From: Ruegeria halocynthiae
GTDB taxonomy: Bacteria; Pseudomonadota; Alphaproteobacteria; Rhodobacterales; Rhodobacteraceae
Reading direction: 5' to 3'
NCBI RefSeq assembly: GCF_000743705.1
Contig: NZ_JQEZ01000003.1
Span: 782,178-846,177 of the forward strand
DNA: 64,000 nt
How positions within the stretch are numbered: the first letter of the stretch is position 1; each line of letters starts with the position of its first letter. This document shows positions 57,929 to 64,000 of this stretch, in pieces. A model generated the notes under the pieces. The model searched no databases. It was not told where the DNA came from and worked only from the letters and a program-made list of their open reading frames with translations. Both the position numbers and the translations under genes were made by a program.

Positions 57929-58695
57929 GCTGCGCCCCCAACCATCTGGTCGGCGCTGGAGCCCAGATAAACCGATTTGACAGTTTCGTCCGAGGCGATC
58001 CCCTGTGGGGTTCCGTCGTAAATTAACCTGCCTTGATGCATGATCAGTGCCCTGTCGGCCACCGTGGTCAGAAACCGCATCACATGTTCGATAAACACGA
58101 TGCTGATGCCCTTTTTGCGAACATCGGCCATAAGCTCGATGAATGCGTCGATCTCAGGAGGGGTAAGCCCCCCGACGGGTTCATCCAGCAAAAGGACTTT
58201 TGGATCATGCATAACGGCTGTTGCCACCATAAGTTTCTTTCGGTCCAGCGCGGGAATGTCGGAAACCATCGCCTGCGCCAGGTGGCTGAGATGGTATTCC
58301 TCCATGATTTCGGCGGCCCGCATGCGGTGACGTTTGCCCAACAGGATTCCGGGCCGCTCCTTGCCGCCGCCATAAACCAGCGATGCCAGGATGTTCTGTT
58401 CGACCGACAGGCTGCCAAAGCCGTCAGTCACCTGAAACGTACGCGCAAGGCCCATGTGAAACAGCTGGTGTGGAGGGACCCCAATTATGGGGTCGCCGTT
58501 GAACAGGACCTGACCGCCACTTACGGCGGTCAGACCTGATATCAAATCGAAGAACGTGGTTTTGCCAGCTCCGTTTGGCCCCCCGATGCCAACGGTCTCG
58601 CCTGATTGTATCCGGAGATCGATGTCATCAACTGCCACCAATGCGCCATAATGCTTGGAGACATTTCGACATTCGAGAATGCACTGCTCGGCCAT
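57925..58695 (-). CDS. ABC importer 2 ATPase, LivG type, unusual signature
   Basis: ATP-binding subunit of 256 residues. Walker A (G-P-N-G-A-G-K-T), Walker B (L-L-L-D-E-P) and the switch (F-I-E-H) are normal. The signature segment reads I-P-A-L-D-R-K-K-L and lacks the L-S-G-G-Q glycines. Other LivG-type proteins also vary here, so it is probably functional with its LivF partner. The start could be ATG 58695 or GTG 58701; no strong ribosome site decides. It begins 19 bases after the binding-protein gene. Confidence 0.9.
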   Translation of the reverse strand: MAEQCILECRNVSKHYGALVAVDDIDLRIQSGETVGIGGPNGAGKTTFFDLISGLTAVSGGQVLFNGDPIIGVPPHQLFHMGLARTFQVTDGFGSLSVEQNILASLVYGGGKERPGILLGKRHRMRAAEIMEEYHLSHLAQAMVSDIPALDRKKLMVATAVMHDPKVLLLDEPVGGLTPPEIDAFIELMADVRKKGISIVFIEHVMRFLTTVADRALIMHQGRLIYDGTPQGIASDETVKSVYLGSSADQMVGGAA

Positions 58696-58714
58696 GTTCA
58701 CGTCCCGCGCTAGA

Positions 58715-60043
58715 TCAGGACTTGATCCATTTGGGCGTGCGGAAATCCACTACGCCGTAAGGTGGTGGCGAGATGATCTTGCCGTTTTCTTCCTTACGTT
58801 CGATCTGGCTGAAGATATGCGCCATGCCAAGCGATGGGTCGTCGGTCTGCACCGGATAAGAAAAGGCCTGCTGTTTGGACTGATCGAACCGGATTACGCC
58901 CGTCGGGCAGCGATAGATCATGCCGCGCAGGCGATCCGCGACCCTTTTGTTTTGCTCATCGTCATAGGCTTCGCCCACACCGCCTGCCATCGCGGCGGCC
59001 TGTGCAAACAAATGCAGGGCTTCATACGTCTGGGCCCCGCCGTTCGGGGAAGCGGCCTCACCATATTTCTCCAGATAACGGGCGCTGAAATCGGTGCCGA
59101 TTTCACCTGTCAGAACACCGATGCTGGTGGCGTAAAGCACATCTTCGGCGGCGTCGCCCGCGATGTCACGGAATGCTGCAAGCGATGCACCGTATTGCAG
59201 ATAGACCAGGCTGTTGGTCGGATTCTGCAGGAATTGGATCATGAACTGCGCCTGATCGCCTGGGAAGAAGTGAGTGATCACCACAAACCCGGGCTCGTCC
59301 TCACGGATCTTTGCCAGCGTGGGGCCCCATTCACTGGTCGGGGCCTCGACAGTTTCATAAAGCGAAATTTCATAGCCGTATTCGGCAGCGGCATCGCGGA
59401 TCGAGTTTGCGATGTTGATCGAATAAGGAATCGGCCCTGTCACCAGGGCAATCTTGTTGTTGGTGGGGGTGAACTGGCCGGTGTCTTCCAGATTGCGGAT
59501 GAAGTTCAGATATGCCGAGCCATAATACAGTTCGGACGGGCAATACATGAACGACCCCCAGAACCGGTCGGGATCGCCGCTGACCATTTCACCATGCGCG
59601 CGACTGGTATCCGCGTGCATGTAGATGACCGATGCGTCCGCCGCAACGTTCTGTAGGGCGGTTGCCGATCCAAAATTGTAACCTGCAATCAATGCGCTGG
59701 CCCCATCGCGGTCGATCAACCGCTGACCTGCGCTGGTCACCTTGTCGTCGCCACCGGATTCGGTGTCGCTGTGGGCCAGAACAATGGGCCGCCCGAGAAT
59801 ACCACCGGCGGCGTTGATCTCTTCGGCGGCCATTTCCATGCCCTGCTTGAATTCGATGCCATCCGCTGCGGCCGCACCTGACAGGGGAACCGGATGTCCG
59901 ATCACAATCGGCTCACCGGTCTGTGCCGAAGCGGATGAATTCAACCCGGCCAGAGCTGCGGCAGATCCAACCGTTCCCACCCCGGCGGTCTTAAGAAAGT
60001 TGCGGCGTGATGTAGCCCGCGCAGGTTTCTTGGAAATTGACAT
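58715..60043 (-). CDS. ABC importer 2 substrate-binding protein, Tat-exported
   Basis: Protein of 442 residues with a twin-arginine signal (S-R-R-N-F-L-K at 12-18, cleavage after about residue 40), so it is exported folded. The mature part is a type I binding fold of the amide/urea class: I-V-I-G-H-P-V-P-L-S-G-A-A-A-A-D-G, then E-I-N-A-A-G-G-I-L-G-R-P-I. It is the first gene of the importer 2 operon (binding protein, LivG, LivF, LivH, LivM). The LysR regulator gene lies 213 bases upstream on the same strand. Confidence 0.94.
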   Translation of the reverse strand: MSISKKPARATSRRNFLKTAGVGTVGSAAALAGLNSSASAQTGEPIVIGHPVPLSGAAAADGIEFKQGMEMAAEEINAAGGILGRPIVLAHSDTESGGDDKVTSAGQRLIDRDGASALIAGYNFGSATALQNVAADASVIYMHADTSRAHGEMVSGDPDRFWGSFMYCPSELYYGSAYLNFIRNLEDTGQFTPTNNKIALVTGPIPYSINIANSIRDAAAEYGYEISLYETVEAPTSEWGPTLAKIREDEPGFVVITHFFPGDQAQFMIQFLQNPTNSLVYLQYGASLAAFRDIAGDAAEDVLYATSIGVLTGEIGTDFSARYLEKYGEAASPNGGAQTYEALHLFAQAAAMAGGVGEAYDDEQNKRVADRLRGMIYRCPTGVIRFDQSKQQAFSYPVQTDDPSLGMAHIFSQIERKEENGKIISPPPYGVVDFRTPKWIKS

Positions 60044-60256
60044 ATGTTCACCCCTGTTTTTGGCAACGTGTTTCGGATTCAGGAAACGCGAGCCGTCCCA
60101 ACCTTGAAAAAGGTGTGATCGAGACGTCGCGCATCAACAAACCCGCCAGTTCCCAGAAAGCCTGCCAAACTAACCACGGTTGAAATATGCGAAAGTAACA
60201 ATGTTCTCTTTAGATTTTATCTATGCAATCCAGTCGCTGGATTTCAAAAGAAACGA

Positions 60257-61204
60257 TCACGCAGAACCGCTGACGTCCTCATGGCCATCAAGAAGATTGC
60301 TGCGACCGACTTCCTCTACCAGCATTTGATGAAACTGTTTTTCCGCCGGGGTTCGGGGAACGGATTTACGCCGGATCAATTCATATGTCGCCACATACCC
60401 ATAGCTGTCCCGCATCAATTGCCGCATCTTCCCGGCTTTGACAAAGCTTTGTGCGTAATGGACGGGCAGAAACGCAAGATGCTCACCTGACAAGATCAGA
60501 TGCGCAATTCCTTCGATGCTTGGCGCACGCGCGGTATACTGGAAAGATCGTTCTTTTTCCGAAAGCTGATCAAAGGACATATAACCCCGCTGCGCGTGCG
60601 AGTGCCCCTCGATATCCTCGACGGAAATATGCGCGTCGTCCCGCCCGAAAAGTGGGTGGAACTGCCCACAAAACAGCCGAACCTCGGATCGGAAAAGTGG
60701 CACATATTCAAGCTGCGACAGGCGTCTTGGGAAAAACCCGATCGCCATATGCGCCTGTCCGCCAAGAACCATCTGTTCAAGCTGGTTGGGCGAGCCGACA
60801 TGGACGGTTACATCAACCCTGTGATCAAGCGCCCCAAACTGTTTAATTACTTCGGACAGCTGAAACCGCGGGTGAAAGATTGAGTTGTCGATTATCGCGA
60901 CCTGAAGTTCTCCGACCAGTCGTTTGTCGGAAAGCACCATGGTGCGAAAATCCTCAAGATGACTGAAAAGCGCGTTCGAGGCGTCATAGACACGCTGTCC
61001 GTCTTCGGTCAGTGCAAATCCGGCCCGGCCCCTTTGGCACAGGGTCAAGCCCAGCCGCGTTTCAAGGTTCTTTATGTGAATGCTGATGGTGGCCTGACTG
61101 ACATTCAGTTCAGCCTGCGCCAGAGAAAAACCGCCGCATTGCGCAACCGTTCGAAACACATTGAGAAGTTTGAGGTCGACATTGCTGATCGGTGGAAGGC
61201 GCAT
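60257..61204 (-). CDS. LysR family transcriptional regulator
   Basis: Regulator of 315 residues. The N-terminal winged helix-turn-helix reads L-L-N-V-F-R-T-V-A-Q-C-G-G-F-S-L-A-Q-A-E-L-N-V-S-Q-A-T-I-S-I-H-I-K-N-L-E. The effector domain begins near L-V-G-E-L-Q-V-A-I-I-D. It lies between importer 2 (same strand, downstream) and a divergent amidohydrolase gene, the classical position for controlling both. The effector is probably the imported compound or an early metabolite. Confidence 0.93.
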   Translation of the reverse strand: MRLPPISNVDLKLLNVFRTVAQCGGFSLAQAELNVSQATISIHIKNLETRLGLTLCQRGRAGFALTEDGQRVYDASNALFSHLEDFRTMVLSDKRLVGELQVAIIDNSIFHPRFQLSEVIKQFGALDHRVDVTVHVGSPNQLEQMVLGGQAHMAIGFFPRRLSQLEYVPLFRSEVRLFCGQFHPLFGRDDAHISVEDIEGHSHAQRGYMSFDQLSEKERSFQYTARAPSIEGIAHLILSGEHLAFLPVHYAQSFVKAGKMRQLMRDSYGYVATYELIRRKSVPRTPAEKQFHQMLVEEVGRSNLLDGHEDVSGSA

Positions 61205-61216
61205 GATTTCTCACAT

Positions 61217-61230
61217 TTAGGAATATCTAA
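61217..61230. promoter_or_regulatory. possible LysR binding site
   Basis: TTAG-GAATAT-CTAA at 61217-61230 is a short dyad that fits the T-N11-A rule for LysR-type operators. It lies 13 bases before the LysR start and 115 bases before the amidohydrolase start, so it could serve both. Confidence 0.4.
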
Positions 61231-61344
61231 CTAAACATTATTACATCGAAATACCGGACTCTATTGTCAAGCGGTAGGTTAAATTTGAGGACTGCTGATT
61301 TGCGGCATCCGGGGACGTCTAAAACAATTAGGACCGAGGTCAAA

Positions 61345-62586
61345 ATGAACAGAACCAACGCGCTGGAAATCAATCCGGACCGTTTATGGGACACACTTTT
61401 GGTTTCCGCACAGATTGGACCTGGAAAGGCCGGGGGGCTCAGCCGCCTCACACTTAGTGATGATGATAAGATCATGCGGGATAAATTCGTGCATTGGTGC
61501 AAGGAAGCCGGATGCAAGGTTTCTGTCGATCAGGTCGGGAACATTTTTGCCAGGCGCGAGGGGCAAGACCCTGACCTGGCACCTGTTATGGTCGGAAGCC
61601 ATCTGGATACCCAGATCGCGGGTGGCAAATACGACGGTATCCTTGGCGTGCTGTCGGGGCTGGAAATCATCCGCACTCTGAATGATCGAAACATCGAAAC
61701 CAAACGCCCCATTGAAGTTGTTTGCTGGACCAATGAGGAAGGTGTGCGGTTTCACCCCCCGATGATGGGGGCTGCTACCTTTGTAGGTGCGCTTGAGGTC
61801 GAACAGGCGCTGACCCAGACTGACGCGGATGGCGCTGTGTTCGGGCAAGAGTTGGAGCGGATTGGCTACGCAGGCACAGGCAGCCGAACGCCTGCTGACA
61901 TTGCCGCATACTTTGAACTTCATATCGAACAGGGGCCGGTTCTTGACGAAGAAGGCATTCATGTCGGCATCGTGACGGGCGGGTTTACGTCTTTTGGCGC
62001 CCGTCTGGAAATCAAGGGTGAAAACGCGCACGCCGGACCTACGCTGATGAAACGCCGAAAGGACGCGCTTGTCGGCGCTGCGGTCATCGTCGCCGAGGTC
62101 AACAAGATTGGCTGGGAATACGAACCCGAAGGTCGTAGCACCTGCGCCAAGCTCGATGCCTCTCCGAATATGTACGGAATTATCGCGGATTACGCCGCAG
62201 TGACGGTTGATGTCCGTCATCCCGATCCGGCCGCCGCACGTGAAATGTATCAAAAAGCGCTGGCGCTTATCCCGGTTGCCGCAGGGCAGGCAAATGTCGA
62301 TATCTCAATCGCTGATGAATGGTCATTCGGGGAAATTGCATTCGATCAGGAATTGATCAGTCTGGTCAGGAAAACCGCCGCGGATCTGAATGTTTCTCAT
62401 AAACATATGCTCAGCGTGGCCGGGCATGATGCTTATCAGCTGGCAGAAGCCGTTCCAACCGCGATGATCTTCACGCCTTGCAAAGATGGCATCACCCATA
62501 ACGAGGCGGAACATGTCGAAGCTGGCTATACTGTTCCCGGCGTCAATGTATTGCTGAATTCGGTTGTGGTCCGCGCGAACGGTTGA
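61345..62586 (+). CDS. Zn-dependent amidohydrolase (allantoate / N-carbamoyl-L-amino acid hydrolase family)
   Basis: M20-type hydrolase of 413 residues acting on ureido or carbamoyl compounds. The two-metal site is complete: H86 (G-S-H-L-D-T), D97 (G-G-K-Y-D-G), E131/E132 (T-N-E-E-G), H193 (E-L-H-I-E-Q-G-P) and the final histidine (I-T-H-N-E-A-E). G-E-N-A-H-A-G-P-T is the substrate-binding histidine loop. The start at ATG 61345 follows GAGG; an upstream frame to 61264 would cover the promoter. Divergent from LysR. Allantoate, carbamoyl amino acids and ureidopropionate are all possible substrates. Confidence 0.93.
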   Translation: MNRTNALEINPDRLWDTLLVSAQIGPGKAGGLSRLTLSDDDKIMRDKFVHWCKEAGCKVSVDQVGNIFARREGQDPDLAPVMVGSHLDTQIAGGKYDGILGVLSGLEIIRTLNDRNIETKRPIEVVCWTNEEGVRFHPPMMGAATFVGALEVEQALTQTDADGAVFGQELERIGYAGTGSRTPADIAAYFELHIEQGPVLDEEGIHVGIVTGGFTSFGARLEIKGENAHAGPTLMKRRKDALVGAAVIVAEVNKIGWEYEPEGRSTCAKLDASPNMYGIIADYAAVTVDVRHPDPAAAREMYQKALALIPVAAGQANVDISIADEWSFGEIAFDQELISLVRKTAADLNVSHKHMLSVAGHDAYQLAEAVPTAMIFTPCKDGITHNEAEHVEAGYTVPGVNVLLNSVVVRANG

Positions 62587-62837
62587 ACTTTGGGTCTGAA
62601 ATCCAGCAAGGAAGCTTGGCACGGTTCGATCTGCAAAAACCTCATTGCGACGTAAGGCTCTGTTGAAGGTTGTAAGCAGGAAGGGTTCTGGGCCAGCGAT
62701 ACGTTCCTTTCATTTGCCTTCGCGAATGTGGTGTTTTGTAATCCGTTATTCTTTTGGGGCAGCGCATTCTATAGGCAATTCCCAATCTGTCACGACGCTC
62801 AAATCGAGTGTATTTAGCCAATTAACGAGGAATTCTC

Positions 62838-63425
62838 ATGGCAATTCTCAACCCCGTTGATGTTATTGGCCGGGTGGACAAGATTTTGGTGAACCAAGAT
62901 CGCGCCCGAGGTCTGGAAACCCAATCTGTGGATCGGGTAGATGTAGAGTTCACCGGTTTTCAAGGTGACAGCCATGCCAGCCTGGTGCGTGAAGCCTGTG
63001 TGCGTACGAGGCGGCAATATGAACCCGGCACGCCGATCCGAAATGTTCGCCAGATCTCGATCGTATCATTGGAAGAGCTGAGCATTATAGCCTCCAAATT
63101 GGAGATGGATACATTGCAGCCGGAATGGCTTGGGGCAAATCTGGTACTATCTGGCATTCCCGCACTGACGCAACTCCCGCCATCGTCACGGCTGATTTTT
63201 TCATCGGGCGCGTCTCTGGTTGTGGACATGGAAAACGAGCCCTGTAAGTTCCCTGGCGACGTGATTGAAAAGCAGCACCCCGGCAAAGGCGCCAAGTTTG
63301 CCTACCACGCCCGCAACTTGCGCGGGCTGACGGCGTGGGTTGAACGTGAAGGCCAGCTTTCAATGAAGGACGAAGTTGCGGTTCACGTACCTCGCATTCA
63401 GCCGTGGCCAAAAAACGCAGAGTGA
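62838..63425 (+). CDS. MOSC domain-containing protein
   Basis: Protein of 195 residues in the MOSC family (molybdenum cofactor sulfurase C-terminal domain). The conserved cysteine is in N-E-P-C-K-F-P-G, and the F-Q-G-D-S-H-A and R-N-L-R-G-L-T-A-W-V blocks fit the YiiM-like branch, which handles N-hydroxylated compounds with molybdenum cofactor. GAGG precedes the ATG. It lies 251 bases after the amidohydrolase on the same strand; that gap shows no gene. Confidence 0.87.
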   Translation: MAILNPVDVIGRVDKILVNQDRARGLETQSVDRVDVEFTGFQGDSHASLVREACVRTRRQYEPGTPIRNVRQISIVSLEELSIIASKLEMDTLQPEWLGANLVLSGIPALTQLPPSSRLIFSSGASLVVDMENEPCKFPGDVIEKQHPGKGAKFAYHARNLRGLTAWVEREGQLSMKDEVAVHVPRIQPWPKNAE

Positions 63426-63532
63426 GACCTCAGGCTTTTCGGACAATGTCGGCAAAACTAGAAATTGCGATCGGGTCTTGAGTGCGAGGGTGTCCAGTTG
63501 ACGCCCAATCTTGGTCACTCGCATTCGTTGAT

Positions 63533-64000
63533 TTCATTCCATCGTGTTTTGCAAAATTTGCATCAGCTTTTTTGGATATGACCGCGCTCAGGCCAGCAAT
63601 ATTGTTTCCGACATCACGTGGGGCACGGCCCCGCCATCGTTCGGAGACCAGCAATGAAACATGACAAGGCACCGTCAACCCAACGTCTGCCGATGACTCC
63701 GGCTGAAGCGTATCAAGCCACAATCAAGATGTTCGGATCCGAACCGGAACCCTCATTTGAAACGCCCGACCGTCAGGAAAAGATCTGGGGCCGCAAGTGG
63801 GGCTGTGACAATGATTTTGGTAAGATACGTTCGATCCTAGTGCACCGCCCGGGAGCCGAACTGTCAATCCTCGACCCGAACAAACGGATTGAAGAGCTTG
63901 GAACATACGGAGACCGCGAGGTTGGCTGGTACTGGCAGGGGCAAGAACTGCCGTCTGTCGCGGACATGCAGCAACAGCATGACGGAATGGTTGATGTTCT
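63533..64000 (+). repeat. right arm of the inverted repeat (amidinotransferase copy 2 and its upstream region)
   Basis: Partner of 39179-39646 in inverted orientation, without gaps. Identity is about 99 percent from 63754 to the window end, about 82 percent in the first 97 bases of the gene, and clearly related but lower upstream (for example CCATCGTGTTTTGCAAA is shared). The arm continues past the window. Confidence 0.9.
63654..64000 (+). CDS. amidinotransferase/DDAH-like guanidine-modifying enzyme, 5' part
   Basis: The first 115 residues of the intact-looking copy of the gene that is broken at 38.6-39.5 kb. It begins M-K-H-D-K-A-P-S and includes W-G-C-D-N-D-F-G-K-I-R-S-I-L-V-H-R-P-G-A-E, the first conserved block of the arginine deiminase/dimethylargininase/amidinotransferase superfamily. 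GGAGA lies seven bases before ATG 63654. The catalytic residues are beyond the window, so activity cannot be judged. It probably belongs with the amidohydrolase/importer 2 functions. Confidence 0.85.
   Translation, partial: MKHDKAPSTQRLPMTPAEAYQATIKMFGSEPEPSFETPDRQEKIWGRKWGCDNDFGKIRSILVHRPGAELSILDPNKRIEELGTYGDREVGWYWQGQELPSVADMQQQHDGMVDV

Noticed and set aside
1..64000. Search by eye for tRNA, rRNA, CRISPR arrays, riboswitches, a phage or a replication origin
   Set aside because: No cloverleaf, repeat-spacer array, rRNA-like stretch, phage structural gene or dnaA/parS-like cluster was seen. Intergenic gaps are all under about 300 bases.

Overview
This window looks like the chromosome of a marine Rhodobacterales bacterium (Roseobacter group, Alphaproteobacteria). 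The reasons are the high GC content, a Rhodobacter-type porin, an NDUFS6-like zinc-finger protein, the DUF1285/MoxR/DUF58/DUF4159 operon, a GAAC-N7-GAAC LexA box, and a two-way promoter that resembles RpoE(ECF11)/ChrR sites next to an FAD oxidoreductase/MFS/DUF3833 cluster. I saw no rRNA, tRNA or CRISPR array.

Positions 1-38.4 kb are mostly conserved chromosomal genes. In order they are: yggT, recQ, yaaA, a VOC protein and a cytoplasmic hybrid kinase; a translationally coupled moxR operon; DUF1285, an EamA transporter, hydroxypyruvate isomerase and polA; a YrbL-like protein and an orphan ABC ATPase; a class III alcohol dehydrogenase with a clear terminator; a truncated haemoglobin; a divergent SOS mutagenesis pair (dnaE2/imuB) in which dnaE2 lacks its C-terminal domain; the RpoE-like cluster; a porin; and an exbB-exbD-exbD-tonB operon.

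From about 38.4 kb the character changes to an accessory region. It begins with a breakpoint holding gene debris and a frameshifted, truncated guanidine-modifying enzyme (amidinotransferase/DDAH-like) on the minus strand. A second, intact-looking copy of the same gene runs off the right end on the plus strand. The two copies are inverted arms about 24 kb apart. Inside the arms are an IS5/IS427-type element, an IS6-family element, and two separate importers of the branched-chain/amide (HAAT) type.

Importer 1 (40.6-52.2 kb) has its own regulatory operon: a membrane histidine kinase, an NtrC-like response regulator and a periplasmic binding protein, joined by 4-bp overlaps. This is followed by a second binding protein, two permeases, two ATPases, an Fe-type alcohol dehydrogenase and an exported cyclase-family hydrolase. 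Pairs of the palindrome TGAGCG-N5-CGCTCA lie upstream of both the regulatory operon and the transport operon, so they are probably the regulator's operators. The regulator's GAFTGA loop reads GSLPGV, so it probably does not use sigma-54.

Importer 2 (55.3-60.0 kb, minus strand) lies beside a LysR regulator, a Zn-dependent amidohydrolase of the allantoate/carbamoyl-amino-acid type, a MOSC protein and the second amidinotransferase copy. Together these suggest use of a ureido- or guanidino-type nitrogen compound. The substrates of both importers are unknown. The best candidate for an undescribed system is the importer 1 unit: paired palindromic operators, a GAFTGA-less NtrC-like regulator and a binding protein made in the sensor operon.
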